Of a stretch of DNA of 64,000 nucleotides, positions 36,624-46,409 are shown one piece after another. How positions within the stretch are numbered: position 1 is the stretch's first letter; each line of letters begins with the position of its first letter. A program made the translations under genes and the position numbers. Source of the stretch: Dyella jiangningensis (GTDB lineage Bacteria > Pseudomonadota > Gammaproteobacteria > Xanthomonadales > Rhodanobacteraceae); assembly GCA_000632805.1 (NCBI GenBank), contig CP007444.1, forward strand, positions 3,026,772 through 3,090,771. The letters are read 5' to 3'. The notes beneath the pieces are model-generated. The model saw nothing but the letters and a program-made list of their open reading frames with translations. It did no database searches and was not told the origin of the DNA.

Positions 36624-39068
36624 ATGAAGCGTATCGCCGCCCTGATCTTGCTTGCCTCACTGTCCGCCAACGCACTCGCCTTCGAGCCGTTCGTCGTTTC
36701 CGATATCCGTATCGACGGCCTAAGCCGCATTTCCCAGGGCACGGTACTCAACTACCTGCCTGTCAACCGTGGGGACCGCCTCACCAACGACAGCGCACAG
36801 CGTGCCATCCGCGCGCTGTACCAGACCAAGTTCTTCAGCGACGTCGAAATCGATCGCGAAGGCGACATCATGGTCATCAAGGTGGTGGAGCGTCCGTCCA
36901 TCTCCAAGCTCAACATCCGCGGCAACAAGGACATCAAGGAAGAGGACCTGCGCAAGGGCCTCAAGGAGATCGGCCTGTCGGAAGGTGAAACCTTCGACCG
37001 CCTGTCGCTGGATCGCGTGCAGCAGGAACTGGTCCGCCAGTACTACAACCGCGGCAAGTACAACGTGTCGGTCGAGCCGCACGTGACCAACCTCGATCGC
37101 AACCGCGTCGCCATCGATATCGAGATCCGCGAAGGCAAGGTCGCGAAGATCAAGGAAATCAACATCGTCGGCAACAAGGCGTTCACCGACAAGGACATCC
37201 GCAAGGGTTTCGAGTCGGACACGTCCAACTGGATGTCCTGGTACTCCAAGGACGACCAGTACTCGCGCGAGAAGCTCTCGGGCGACCTCGAGAAGCTGCA
37301 GTCCTACTACATGGACCGCGGCTATGCCGACTTCGGCGTGGACTCCACGCAGGTGACCATCGCGCCGGACAAGCGCACGATGTACATCGCCGCCAGCGTG
37401 AAGGAAGGCGACATCTACACCGTGTCGGACGTGCATCTGCTCGGCGAGCTGATCCTGCCGGAGGAATCGCTGAAGCAGCTGGTCTACGTGAAGAAGGGCG
37501 ACACCTTCAACCGCAAGGCCATCGAGGCCAGCACCAATTCGATCAAGAGCATCCTCGCCAGCATCGGCTACGCGTTCGCCAAGGTGACGCCGGTGCCGAA
37601 GCTGGACAAGGAAAAGCGCACCGTCGACCTCACGCTCTACATCGAGCCAGGCAAGCGCGTGTACGTGCGCCGCGTGATCTTCCAGGGCAACACCCGCACG
37701 GAAGACGACGTGATGCGCCGCGAAATGCGCCAGCTGGAAGGCAGCTGGTTCTCGCAGCCGGCGATCGACCGTTCCAAGATCCGCCTGCAGCGCCTGGGCT
37801 ACTTCAAGACCGTCAACATCGACAAGGCTTTGGTGCCGGGCACCGAGGACCAGGTCGACCTGACCGCGAAGGTGGAAGAACAGTCCGCCGGCAGCCTGAT
37901 GTTTGGCGTGGGCTACTCGCAGTACTCGGGCATCATCCTGTCCGCGTCGGTGTCGCAGAACAACTTCCTCGGCACGGGTGACAGCTTCACCGTGGGCGCG
38001 TCGCGCAGCGACTACTCCACCTCGATCAACGCGAGCTACTTCAACCCGTACCTCACGGACAGCGGCGTGGGCATCGGCTACAACGCCGGCTACACCAAGA
38101 GCAACTACGCCAACACCAACAGCGACTTCGTGAACTACGAAAGCTCGATGAAGTCGTTCTCGAGCTTCCTGAGCTTCCCGATCTCGGAAACGGACAACAT
38201 CCGTACCGGCCTGGGCATCAGCAGCAACAAGATCAACCTCGCGTACGACGTGTACGACACGACGGGTGCGATCACCACGGTGAGCTACTCGCCGCAGATC
38301 ATGGTGGACTACCAGAACGCGATCGGTCACAAGACCATCCACACCTGGGACGCGACCATCGGCTGGACCCACGACACCCGCAACGGTTACTGGGCCCCCA
38401 CCCGCGGCGGCCTGATCTCTCTGTCGACCGATATCGCCCTGCCCGGCTCGACCGTGCAGTACTACAAGATCTTCGGCGAGGCGAACCACTACTGGCCGAT
38501 CGGCAAGGGCTTCGTGCTGTACCTGGACGGCCAGGTCGGCTACGGCAAGGCCTACGGCCAGACGTTCGACTACAACGGCGGCACCAGCTACAAGGCGGGC
38601 GACCCGGTCACCTTCCCGTTCTGGGAAAACTACTACTCCGGTGGTGTGCGTGACGTGCGCGGCTTCCAGGACAACACCCTAGGCCCCCGCGTGTGTACCG
38701 GCACGAATGCCGACGGTTCGCCGATCCAGCCCAACAAGGATGGCACCTGTACCGGTGGCTACTATTCCTACGCGCAGCCGATCGGCGGTGCGTTCAAGGT
38801 GCTGGGCACGGCCGAGCTGTACCTGCCGCTGCCGTTCCTCAAGGACATCAACACCGCACGCGTGTCGTGGTTCGTCGACGTCGGCAACGTGTACCAGGAC
38901 TACCAGAGCTTCAAGGCCAGCGAACTGCGCGCCTCGACCGGTATCTCCCTGCACTGGCAGGCGCCGATCGGCCCGCTGATCATCAACTTCGCCGTGCCGA
39001 TCCGCACCAAGCAGGACGACAGCCACTACGAGGAGCGTATCCAGTTCACCTTCGGCAGCCAGTTCTAA
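36624..39068 (+). CDS. bamA: Outer membrane protein assembly factor BamA
   Basis: Central beta-barrel subunit of the BAM complex. 814 aa. Signal peptide: residues 1-19 (IAALILLASLSANALA). Five POTRA domains (residues about 20-420), e.g. VSDIRIDGLSRISQGTVLNY and FQGNTRTEDDVMRREMRQLE. The C-terminal 16-strand barrel contains the conserved VRGF motif (GGVRDVRGFQDNTLGP) and ends in an aromatic (FTFGSQF). Essential, and followed by a strong terminator before lpxD. Confidence 0.98.
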   Translation: MKRIAALILLASLSANALAFEPFVVSDIRIDGLSRISQGTVLNYLPVNRGDRLTNDSAQRAIRALYQTKFFSDVEIDREGDIMVIKVVERPSISKLNIRGNKDIKEEDLRKGLKEIGLSEGETFDRLSLDRVQQELVRQYYNRGKYNVSVEPHVTNLDRNRVAIDIEIREGKVAKIKEINIVGNKAFTDKDIRKGFESDTSNWMSWYSKDDQYSREKLSGDLEKLQSYYMDRGYADFGVDSTQVTIAPDKRTMYIAASVKEGDIYTVSDVHLLGELILPEESLKQLVYVKKGDTFNRKAIEASTNSIKSILASIGYAFAKVTPVPKLDKEKRTVDLTLYIEPGKRVYVRRVIFQGNTRTEDDVMRREMRQLEGSWFSQPAIDRSKIRLQRLGYFKTVNIDKALVPGTEDQVDLTAKVEEQSAGSLMFGVGYSQYSGIILSASVSQNNFLGTGDSFTVGASRSDYSTSINASYFNPYLTDSGVGIGYNAGYTKSNYANTNSDFVNYESSMKSFSSFLSFPISETDNIRTGLGISSNKINLAYDVYDTTGAITTVSYSPQIMVDYQNAIGHKTIHTWDATIGWTHDTRNGYWAPTRGGLISLSTDIALPGSTVQYYKIFGEANHYWPIGKGFVLYLDGQVGYGKAYGQTFDYNGGTSYKAGDPVTFPFWENYYSGGVRDVRGFQDNTLGPRVCTGTNADGSPIQPNKDGTCTGGYYSYAQPIGGAFKVLGTAELYLPLPFLKDINTARVSWFVDVGNVYQDYQSFKASELRASTGISLHWQAPIGPLIINFAVPIRTKQDDSHYEERIQFTFGSQF

Positions 39069-39097
39069 TGGCGTAGCCGGGCTGGAACGGCCCACGG

Positions 39098-39132
39098 AAA
39101 GAAGGCGCGGCCCTGCCGCGCTTTCTTTTTTT
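39098..39132 (+). terminator. Rho-independent terminator after bamA
   Basis: AAAGAAGGCGCGG (39098-39110), CCCTG loop, CCGCGCTTTCTTT (39116-39128) and further Ts. One G-U pair in the stem. This separates bamA from the lpxD operon. Confidence 0.88.
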
Positions 39133-39156
39133 CATGCGCCCGGTGGCGCCTTTTCC

Positions 39157-39162
39157 TACAAT
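39157..39162 (+). promoter_or_regulatory. Candidate -10 box for the lpxD operon
   Basis: TACAAT 23 nt before the lpxD start, downstream of the bamA terminator, so a promoter is expected here. No good -35 box is recognisable. Confidence 0.4.
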
Positions 39163-39185
39163 GGTCCGATTGCAGGGAGCCAAGC

Positions 39186-40214
39186 ATGAGCGTCTTCAAA
39201 ACCACCGTGTCCGAGCTGGCCGAACGCTTTGGCCTCGCTTTTCATGGCGAGGGCGATCGCGTCATCGACGGCGTGGGCACGCTTGCGGGCGCAGGACCGA
39301 GCCAGCTGAGCTTCCTTTCGAACAGCAAGTACGCCTCCCAGCTCGCCTCGACGCGTGCGGGCGTCGTGGTCATGCGCGAAGAGAATGTCACTGACAGTCC
39401 GTGCGCGGCGCTCGTGGCGCGTGACCCCTACGTGGCCTATGCCAAGATCGCGGCCCTGTTCGAACGGCTGCCCGCCTCACCGCAGGGCATCCATCCCACG
39501 GCGGTGGTGTCGCCGAGCGCGCGCGTCGCGGCGACCGCCAGCATCGGCCCCGGTTGCGTGATCGAAGACGGCGCCGTAGTGGAAGACGGCGCGATCCTCG
39601 GGCCGCATTGCATCATCGGCCCCGACTGCACGGTGGGCGCGCAATCGCGCCTGGTGGCGCGGGTGACGCTGGTGATCCGCGTGACGCTGGGCAAGCGGGT
39701 ACTGGTGCATCCGGGTGCCGTGGTCGGTTCCGATGGCTTCGGCCTCGCCTTCGATCGCGACCACTGGATCAAGCTGCCCCAGCTCGGCGGCGTGCGGATT
39801 GGCGACGATTGCGAGATCGGCGCGAACACCACCATCGATCGCGGCGCGCTGGACGACACCGTGCTGGAAGAGGATGTGCGCCTGGACAACCAGATCCAGA
39901 TCGCCCACAACGTTCATATCGGCGCGCACACCGCCCTGGCCGGCTGCGCCGCGGTTGCCGGCAGCGCCAAGATCGGCCGCTACTGCATGATCGGCGGCAA
40001 TGCCGGGGTGCTGGGCCATCTGGAAGTGGCCGACCGGGTTACCATTACCGCCAAGAGCCTGGTCACGCACTCCATACGCGAGCCCGGTGAATATTCTTCG
40101 GGCGTGCCGCTGCAGGAAAACCGCCTGTGGCGCCGCAATGCCGCCCGATTCAAGCATCTCGACGAATACGCGCGCCGGCTTTCGGCGTTGGAGAAGGACA
40201 GCAACAATGAGTGA
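39186..40214 (+). CDS. lpxD: UDP-3-O-(3-hydroxyacyl)glucosamine N-acyltransferase
   Basis: Third step of lipid A synthesis. 342 aa. Ribosome site GGGAG before ATG 39186. An N-terminal UDP-binding domain (residues 1-100) is followed by a left-handed beta helix (e.g. VAATASIGPGCVIEDGAVVE and IGANTTIDRGALDDT) and by the catalytic-His segment IQIAHNVHIGAHTALAGC. First gene of the lpxD-fabZ-lpxA-lpxB-rnhB operon; skp, often upstream, is absent. Confidence 0.97.
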   Translation: MSVFKTTVSELAERFGLAFHGEGDRVIDGVGTLAGAGPSQLSFLSNSKYASQLASTRAGVVVMREENVTDSPCAALVARDPYVAYAKIAALFERLPASPQGIHPTAVVSPSARVAATASIGPGCVIEDGAVVEDGAILGPHCIIGPDCTVGAQSRLVARVTLVIRVTLGKRVLVHPGAVVGSDGFGLAFDRDHWIKLPQLGGVRIGDDCEIGANTTIDRGALDDTVLEEDVRLDNQIQIAHNVHIGAHTALAGCAAVAGSAKIGRYCMIGGNAGVLGHLEVADRVTITAKSLVTHSIREPGEYSSGVPLQENRLWRRNAARFKHLDEYARRLSALEKDSNNE

Positions 40215-40680
40215 CCTCACCGTGCCTTTCCACCTTCCGGTTACCGTGGAACACATCCAGCAGCTGCTGCCGCACCGCTACCCGTTCCTGCTGGTCGACC
40301 GCGTGATCGAGCTGGTGCCCGACAAGAGCGTGGTCGCCCTCAAGAACGTGACCATCAACGAGCCGTTCTTCCAGGGCCATTTCCCGGGCCATCCGGTGAT
40401 GCCGGGCGTGCTGATCGTGGAAGCCATGGCTCAGGCCGCCGGCCTGCTCACGCAGATCTCCAGCCGCCTGAAGGGCAACACGGGCAGCCCGTTGTTCTAT
40501 CTCGCCAAGGTGGACAACGCGCGCTTCAACGCGCCGGTGGTGCCGGGCGACCAGCTACGCCTGGAAGTGACGCTCAAGCGCCTGCTGCGCAGCATGGGCC
40601 TGTTCGAGGCGCGCACCATGGTGGGTGACAAGGAAGTGGCCAGCTGCGAGCTGATGTGCGCCGCGAGGTCCGACAAATGA
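40207..40680 (+). CDS. fabZ: (3R)-hydroxyacyl-ACP dehydratase
   Basis: Hot-dog-fold dehydratase of fatty acid synthesis that also balances the 3-hydroxyacyl-ACP pool used by LpxA/LpxD. 157 aa; start ATG 40207 overlapping lpxD by 8 nt. Motifs: [17 protein letters not shown] and [20 protein letters not shown], with the catalytic His and Glu. Confidence 0.98.
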   Translation: MSDLTVPFHLPVTVEHIQQLLPHRYPFLLVDRVIELVPDKSVVALKNVTINEPFFQGHFPGHPVMPGVLIVEAMAQAAGLLTQISSRLKGNTGSPLFYLAKVDNARFNAPVVPGDQLRLEVTLKRLLRSMGLFEARTMVGDKEVASCELMCAARSDK

Positions 40681-41450
40681 TCCACGCCACCGCGCAGATC
40701 GATCCCTCCGCCGTCATCGCCAGCAACGTCACCATCGGCGCGTTCAGCGTGATCGGTGCCGACGTGCATATCGGCGAGGGCACGGTGATCGGACCGCACG
40801 TGGTGATCGAGGGCCCGACGCGCATCGGCCGCGACAATCGCATCAGCCAGTTCGCCTCGCTGGGCGGCGCGCCGCAGGACAAGAAATTCGCCGGCGAGCG
40901 CACCGAGCTGGTGATCGGCGATCGCAACCAGATCCGCGAGTTCGTCACCATCAACCGTGGCACGGGTGATGGCGGCGGCGTTACGCGCATCGGCAACGAC
41001 AACTGGCTGCTTGCCTACGTGCATGTCGCGCACGACTGCCAGATCGGCAACAACACCGTGTTTTCCAATTACTCGGCATTGGCCGGCCACGTCGAAGTCG
41101 GCGACTGGGTAGTGATGGCCGGTTTCTCCGGTGCGCACCAGTTCTGCAAGGTGGGCGCGCATGCGTTCATCGGCATGGGTTGCCTGCTGGGTTCGGATGT
41201 GCCGCCCTTCGTGATGATGGCCAACGAGCAACGCGGCCGTCCGCGCGGCATCAACAGCGAAGGCCTCAAGCGCCGCGGTTTCGACGCGTCGCGCATCTCG
41301 GCGATCAAGCGCGCGTATCGCACACTCTACATGGCCGGCCTGACCCTGGCCGATGCACGCGAACAGCTGGTGTCGCAGGCCGCGGACAGCGAAGACGTAC
41401 GGGCCATGCTGGACTTCCTCGATCGCAGCGAGCGCTCGCTGGCGCGTTGA
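40677..41450 (+). CDS. lpxA: UDP-N-acetylglucosamine O-acyltransferase
   Basis: First step of lipid A synthesis. 257 aa; start ATG 40677 in ATGA overlap with fabZ. Hexapeptide-repeat beta helix (e.g. [20 protein letters not shown]) with the catalytic His in [13 protein letters not shown], then [16 protein letters not shown] and a helical C-terminus ([16 protein letters not shown]). Confidence 0.98.
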   Translation: MIHATAQIDPSAVIASNVTIGAFSVIGADVHIGEGTVIGPHVVIEGPTRIGRDNRISQFASLGGAPQDKKFAGERTELVIGDRNQIREFVTINRGTGDGGGVTRIGNDNWLLAYVHVAHDCQIGNNTVFSNYSALAGHVEVGDWVVMAGFSGAHQFCKVGAHAFIGMGCLLGSDVPPFVMMANEQRGRPRGINSEGLKRRGFDASRISAIKRAYRTLYMAGLTLADAREQLVSQAADSEDVRAMLDFLDRSERSLAR

Positions 41451-41529
41451 TATGAGCCGCTGATATGAGCTTCGCCCATATCGGCATGAGGCACGGGAGT
41501 TTGTTTGCTTTTGTCTTTTTTCATAAGCC

Positions 41530-42741
41530 ATGACTCCCACTGACACCGCAAACCAGGCTCCCCTCATCGCGATCATCGCCGGCGAAGACTCCGGCGATCA
41601 GCTCGGCGCCGATCTGATCATCGCCTTGCGCCGCCGCTATCCCGATGCACGTTTCGTCGGCATTGGCGGTGCGCGCATGCAGGCCTCCGGTTTCGAGTCC
41701 TGGTACGACATCAAGGAGCTGTCGCTGTTCGGCTTTGTCGAGGTGATCTCGCACCTGCCGCGGCTGCTGCGCCTGCGCAAGGAACTGGTTGCGCGCCTGA
41801 TCGCGGCAAAACCCGCTGTAGTGGTCGGCATCGATGCGCCGGATTTCAATCTTGGCGTGGAGAAGCGCCTGCGCGAAGCGGGCTTGCGTACCGTGCACTA
41901 CGTCAGCCCGTCGGTGTGGGCATGGCGCGAAAAGCGCGCGGAGAAGATCGGTCGCAGCGCGGACCGCGTGTTGTGTCTGTTTCCGATGGAACCGCCGATC
42001 TACGCAAGGCATGGTGTGGACGCGCGTTTCGTCGGGCATCCGCTGGCCGACCGTTTCGCCATGGTTTCGGACCGCGCCGGTGCGCGCGATTTCCTGCAGT
42101 TGCCGCACGACGTACCGGTACTGGCCGTGCTGCCCGGCAGCCGCCCGTCCGAAATCGAGCGACTGGGTCGCCACTTCATCGACGCTGCCCGCAAGGTGGG
42201 GGCCGCCCTGCCCGGCCTGCGCGTCATCGTGCCCGCCGCCAATGAACGCGTGCATGCAACGCTGAAGGGCATGATCGGCGACACCATGGGCGATGACGCG
42301 CCGCTGCTGTTGAACGGCCACGCCCACGAGGCGATGCTGGCCGCCGACGTCGTGCTGCTGGCTTCAGGCACGGCCGCGCTGGAAGCCATGCTCGCCAAGC
42401 GACCCATGGTGGTGGGTTATCGTGTCTCGCCCGTGAGCTATCGCATCGCACGCATGCTCAACATGCTGAAGACAGACGTCTATTCGCTGCCCAATATCCT
42501 GGCCCGTGCCGCGGGCATGGGTGAGAAGACCGTGCTCGTGCCGGAGCTGATGCAGGACGATTTCACGCCAGAGAAACTTGTCGAGGCGACGTTGGCATTG
42601 TTCCAGGACAGCGAGCGCCGAGGCGCCATCGTGGCGGCCTTCGAACAGTTGCATCGCGCCCTGCGCGGCGATCTTGAAGGACAGGCTGGCGATCTCGCCG
42701 CCGATGCCGTAGCGGAGCTCGTGGAAGCCGGACATGGCTAG
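41530..42741 (+). CDS. lpxB: Lipid-A-disaccharide synthase
   Basis: GT19 glycosyltransferase joining lipid X and UDP-2,3-diacylglucosamine. 403 aa. Motifs: [50 protein letters not shown] and [13 protein letters not shown]. The 79-nt gap after lpxA holds a tandem GATATGAGC pair (41449-41471). Overlaps rnhB by 8 nt. Confidence 0.98.
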   Translation: MTPTDTANQAPLIAIIAGEDSGDQLGADLIIALRRRYPDARFVGIGGARMQASGFESWYDIKELSLFGFVEVISHLPRLLRLRKELVARLIAAKPAVVVGIDAPDFNLGVEKRLREAGLRTVHYVSPSVWAWREKRAEKIGRSADRVLCLFPMEPPIYARHGVDARFVGHPLADRFAMVSDRAGARDFLQLPHDVPVLAVLPGSRPSEIERLGRHFIDAARKVGAALPGLRVIVPAANERVHATLKGMIGDTMGDDAPLLLNGHAHEAMLAADVVLLASGTAALEAMLAKRPMVVGYRVSPVSYRIARMLNMLKTDVYSLPNILARAAGMGEKTVLVPELMQDDFTPEKLVEATLALFQDSERRGAIVAAFEQLHRALRGDLEGQAGDLAADAVAELVEAGHG

Positions 42742-43381
42742 TTCGAAGCTGAAAGCCGAAGCGCTGTCGTCCGTCGTCTCGACCGCCGAAACCGTCATCC
42801 GTCTCATCGCTGGCGTGGACGAGGCCGGTCGTGGCCCACTCGCTGGCCCGGTGTCGGTAGCGGCGGTGATCCTCGATCCATCACGCCCCAAGATTCGTGG
42901 TTTGGACGATTCCAAGAAGCTCACGGAAGCCAAACGCGAAGCGCTTTACGAAAAGATCGTGGAGCGTGCCCTGGCGTACTGCGTGGTGCTGGTCACGGCC
43001 GATGAGATCGACCGCATCAACATCTTCCAGGCCACCATGACCGGTATGTGTAGGGCCCTGGCCGGTCTCACGCCGTCTGCGCATGAGGCGCTGATCGACG
43101 GTAACGCCCTGCCGCGCGAGTTACCCTGCGCCGGGCGCGCCATCATCGGTGGCGACGGGATCGAGCCGGCGATCAGCGCCGCTTCGATCCTCGCCAAGGT
43201 GAGCCGCGATCGCTGGATGGTCGAACTCGATCGCGAGTATCCCGGTTACGGTTTCGCCGAACACAAGGGCTATGCCACGCCCTTCCACCTCGATGCGCTC
43301 AAGCGATTGGGTCCCTGCCCGCAGCACCGCCGCAGTTTTGCCCCTGTAAAAATTCTGGTGGACCAGGGCGTGCTGTTCTGA
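42734..43381 (+). CDS. rnhB: Ribonuclease HII
   Basis: Removes ribonucleotides from RNA/DNA hybrids. 215 aa. Active-site carboxylates are visible in [16 protein letters not shown] (D and E) and in ALIDGNALP (D); the fourth is in the [12 protein letters not shown] region. Starts at ATG 42734, 8 nt inside lpxB. End of the conserved operon; the next 429 nt hold no clear gene. Confidence 0.97.
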   Translation: MASSKLKAEALSSVVSTAETVIRLIAGVDEAGRGPLAGPVSVAAVILDPSRPKIRGLDDSKKLTEAKREALYEKIVERALAYCVVLVTADEIDRINIFQATMTGMCRALAGLTPSAHEALIDGNALPRELPCAGRAIIGGDGIEPAISAASILAKVSRDRWMVELDREYPGYGFAEHKGYATPFHLDALKRLGPCPQHRRSFAPVKILVDQGVLF

Positions 43382-43810
43382 CCGCGTGATTGGACGTCCA
43401 AACGGTCGGCATACCCAAGCATCAAGAAGGCCAAAGAGCGCATGCGCGAGCATGCCCTATGGGCCACGTCATGCGCGTGCAACGGAGCTAGAATAGAGTC
43501 GACTTCGCAAGAGGCCGCGACCTGCGACGCGACCGCTGCAAAGCCGGGAAAACAGCGGCGGGAACAAGCTGCCACGCGGTGCGTGGATTGTGTCTCGGCA
43601 GTCAACCTTTTCCGCCGTTGCCGCATCCGAACGGATACAGGAAACGAAGTCACCGGGCCGTCATCAGGTAGAGCCTATAGCGACACCGCCACACGCGATT
43701 CCGCGGAACGGCGCACTTCCCTCCAAGGCATGGATGCATGGGTCGACCCGCATGGCCTCTGCCATGCGGCGTGCACATCATCGCGAGCATTAGACCGCAG
43801 GAGTGGTGCC
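43382..43810. other. 429-nt region before a small gene
   Basis: No credible coding sequence. A possible -10 box TAGAAT lies at 43489-43494; downstream, CCGCTG and CAGCGG form a short hairpin near 43535-43560. It may be a long leader for the small gene at 43811. No tRNA-like structure seen. Confidence 0.35.
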
Positions 43811-44026
43811 ATGACGCTTCCCAACCGCCCATACGACGTCGTTGCGTCGCCGGACGACACTTCGATCGAGGTAGCGCCGGAGTTGCTTTCATCCGACGAG
43901 CTCACGGCCATCGTGGGCACCGCCTATCAGCACGTGGACTACGATCGGCATCCGCTGTCGGTACGTCGTTTCGACCACTACATCGAGGGGCCGATTGGCG
44001 ACGGGCGCTTCCACATCTCAGGCTGA
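43811..44026 (+). CDS. Small conserved-looking hypothetical protein
   Basis: 71-aa acidic protein, no signal peptide or membrane helix. ATG 43811 preceded by AGGAG. Sequence features: PNRPYDVVASPDDTSIEVAP, LLSSDELTAIVGTAYQHVDYD and RRFDHYIEGPIGDGRFH. No family recognised. Placed between rnhB and a convergent permease gene in a lineage-specific insertion. Confidence 0.55.
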   Translation: MTLPNRPYDVVASPDDTSIEVAPELLSSDELTAIVGTAYQHVDYDRHPLSVRRFDHYIEGPIGDGRFHISG

Positions 44027-44078
44027 TCGAGAACGTGACGACGGCACCGCTCTGCGTGCCGTCGTCCAAAGCGGGGCT

Positions 44079-45518
44079 TCAGCCGCGGCTGCGCAGGAGG
44101 CTGTGCCGATAGCCGTAGCCGATGTAGATCAACATGCCGATCGCGGTCCAGGTCGCGAGCAGCAGCCAGTTGCCCATGTTCATCTGCGCCAGCAGGAACA
44201 GGCACACCACGACGCCCAGTGAACACACCACCGGCGCGGCGGGCACGCGGAAGCCGCGTGGCAGTTCAGGGTGCGTGCGACGCAGCACCAGCACGCCGAT
44301 GCATACCGTGGCGAAAGCCAGCAGCGTGCCCATCGACAGCAGGTCGCCCAGCAGGCTGAGCGGGAATACCGCCGCCAGCACGCCGCCCACCAGGCCCACC
44401 AGCAGGGTCGTGCGATGAGGCGTGCGGAAGCGCTCGTGTACGGCACCGAACATGCGCGGCAACAGGCCATCGCCCGCCATGGTGTAGAGGATGCGTGCCA
44501 GGCCCATGTGCATCACCAGGATCACCGAGGTCAGGCCGGCGACGGCGCCGACCTGGGTCAGCAGCTTCAGCCACGCCAGCGCCGGATGGGCAGCCAGCGC
44601 GGTCGCCACCGGCTCGGCGGTGGCGAGCTGGGGATACGGCACCAGGCCGGTCAGCACGGCCGCGACGATGATGTAAAGCACCGTGCAGATCGCCAGCGAG
44701 ATGAGAATGCCGGCCGGCACGTTCTGCTGCGGGTTGCGGGTTTCCTGCGCCGCGGTGGCCACCGCATCGAAGCCGATGTAGGCGTAGAACACGCTGGTGG
44801 CCGCCCGGAATACACCCGGCCAGCCGTAGTGGTCGCCGCCCTGGTTCGCCGGCACGTAGGGATGCCACAGCGAGGGATCGATGTACTGCAGGCCGAATAC
44901 CACGAACAGCACCACCACCAGCACCTTCAGCACCACGACGAAACTCGCGAACAGGGTCGACTGGCGGGTACCCACGTAGAGCAGCGCGGTGATCGCCGCC
45001 ACCACCAGCAGGGCTGGCAGGTTGATCCAGGCACCGGTGGTCACGAAATGGCCGTCGCGGAACGAGACCGGCGCATTGGCCAGTACCGATGGGATGTCGA
45101 TGCCCATGCTGTGCAGCAGGCCCACGCCGTAGCCGGACCAGCCCACCGCGACCGACGACACCGCCAGCAGGTATTCGGCCACCACATTCCAGCCGATGAA
45201 CCAGGCCAGCAGTTCGCCGAAGGTGGCGTAAGCGTAGACATAGGCGCTGCCCGATACCGGCAGCATCGCCGCGAACTCGGCATAGCTCAGCGCCGCCAAT
45301 GCCGCCGCCAGGCCGGCCAGCACGAAGGAAAGCGTGAGCGCAGGGCCCGCATGCTCCGCAGCCGCCTGTCCCGTGATCACGAAGATGCCCGCGCCGATCA
45401 CCGCGCCCACGCCCAGCACGATCAGGTCCTTGAGGCCAAGGGTGCGGCGCAGGTTGTCGCCGGCGGAAAGCGAGGCCTCGATGGGCTTGACGGTAAACAG
45501 CGAGCGGATCAGTGACAT
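44079..45518 (-). CDS. APC family amino acid permease
   Basis: 479-aa inner-membrane transporter of the amino acid/polyamine/organocation superfamily, close to the cationic amino acid transporter subgroup. About 12 to 13 helices. The first-helix signature reads LIVLGVGAVIGAGIFVITGQ and is followed by the segment SYAEFAAMLPVSGSAYVYAY, then GWNVVAEYLLAVSSVAVGWS; later AYIGFDAVATAAQETRNPQQ is typical. Substrate not determinable. In an insertion between rnhB and dnaE. Confidence 0.88.
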   Translation of the reverse strand: MSLIRSLFTVKPIEASLSAGDNLRRTLGLKDLIVLGVGAVIGAGIFVITGQAAAEHAGPALTLSFVLAGLAAALAALSYAEFAAMLPVSGSAYVYAYATFGELLAWFIGWNVVAEYLLAVSSVAVGWSGYGVGLLHSMGIDIPSVLANAPVSFRDGHFVTTGAWINLPALLVVAAITALLYVGTRQSTLFASFVVVLKVLVVVLFVVFGLQYIDPSLWHPYVPANQGGDHYGWPGVFRAATSVFYAYIGFDAVATAAQETRNPQQNVPAGILISLAICTVLYIIVAAVLTGLVPYPQLATAEPVATALAAHPALAWLKLLTQVGAVAGLTSVILVMHMGLARILYTMAGDGLLPRMFGAVHERFRTPHRTTLLVGLVGGVLAAVFPLSLLGDLLSMGTLLAFATVCIGVLVLRRTHPELPRGFRVPAAPVVCSLGVVVCLFLLAQMNMGNWLLLATWTAIGMLIYIGYGYRHSLLRSRG

Positions 45519-45789
45519 GCAGTGCCTTCGGAGGCCCGGACCGGCCGCCGTCCTTGCGTGAAAAGTCCTGAACCATGCCAGTCGCGCCGGTCACCCGCAA
45601 CCGCCAGAAGTCCGGAACGATCCGGTCGCGATGTCGCCGATCAAGCACGTGTCGCGTCAGGGCTCGGTACTCAACCGCCATGAAGTGGCGGACATGCTCG
45701 CCTCGCCGGAGCGGCCTCGGACGGTCAGCCACCGGTTCATGTCTGCTGCCTGCCTGGATCCGCTAAGCTGGCTTCAGGGGGGAATACTC

Positions 45790-46326
45790 ATGAAACGCAT
45801 CGTGCAACTCGCGTTGGCCATGCTCGCGCTGACGCTCGTCACCGTCTGCCAGGCTCGGCCCGGGCCCGGCGATGTGCCGCCGGATTATCTGGGCCGCGAC
45901 CGCCACGGCGATGACCTCCACGTGTCGGACTTGCGAGGCAAGGTCGTCATCGTGACGTTCTGGGCCACCTGGTGTGGCTACTGCATGAAGGAACTGCCGG
46001 TCCTCGCCGCGCTGCAAAAGATGAAGGGATCGAACGATCTCGCCGTCGTCGGTGTCAGCCACAACGACGATCTTGAGGCGTTCAAGAAGGCCCGCCACAA
46101 CTGGCGGAGCCTCGATGTCATCCTGACCTACGACGCCAAGGACCAGCGCATCGCCAAACCCTACGGCGTCAATACCATTCCGCACATGGTGATCATCGGA
46201 CGCGACGGCCGCATCGACGATGTGTACGTCGGTTACGACGAAAGCATGCTGGACCAGATCCTCGCCGAGGTGGACGAGCTGCTGAAGCAGCCTGCTCCGC
46301 AAGCGCCCGCGGCAGCCGCGCCCTGA
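45790..46326 (+). CDS. Thioredoxin-like (TlpA-type) exported protein
   Basis: 178-aa secreted thiol-disulfide protein. ATG 45790 after a GGGGGG-rich ribosome site. Signal peptide: residues 1-23 (LALAMLALTLVTVCQA). The thioredoxin fold holds IVTFWATWCGYCMKELPVLA, with the active site C-G-Y-C, a cis-Pro in VNTIPHMVIIGRDG, and an Ala/Pro-rich tail. AhpC/TSA or Redoxin-type TlpA/ResA proteins reduce periplasmic disulfides, for example in cytochrome c maturation; no such genes are nearby. Confidence 0.88.
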   Translation: MKRIVQLALAMLALTLVTVCQARPGPGDVPPDYLGRDRHGDDLHVSDLRGKVVIVTFWATWCGYCMKELPVLAALQKMKGSNDLAVVGVSHNDDLEAFKKARHNWRSLDVILTYDAKDQRIAKPYGVNTIPHMVIIGRDGRIDDVYVGYDESMLDQILAEVDELLKQPAPQAPAAAAP

Positions 46327-46409
46327 GCCGGACCGGCCGCCGCCGGATGTCAATTCTTGTTCGCCCGGGCCGGCGCCGGTAGGCTGGCGTTCCATCCCGC
46401 GCGCACGCC

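Noticed and set aside
36720-38489. A 589-codon open frame on the minus strand opposite bamA.
   Set aside because: His/Asp/Val-rich antisense shadow; bamA has a complete set of POTRA and barrel motifs.
41449-41471. Tandem GATATGAGC pair between lpxA and lpxB.
   Set aside because: Only two 9-nt copies; compatible with chance or a small duplication.
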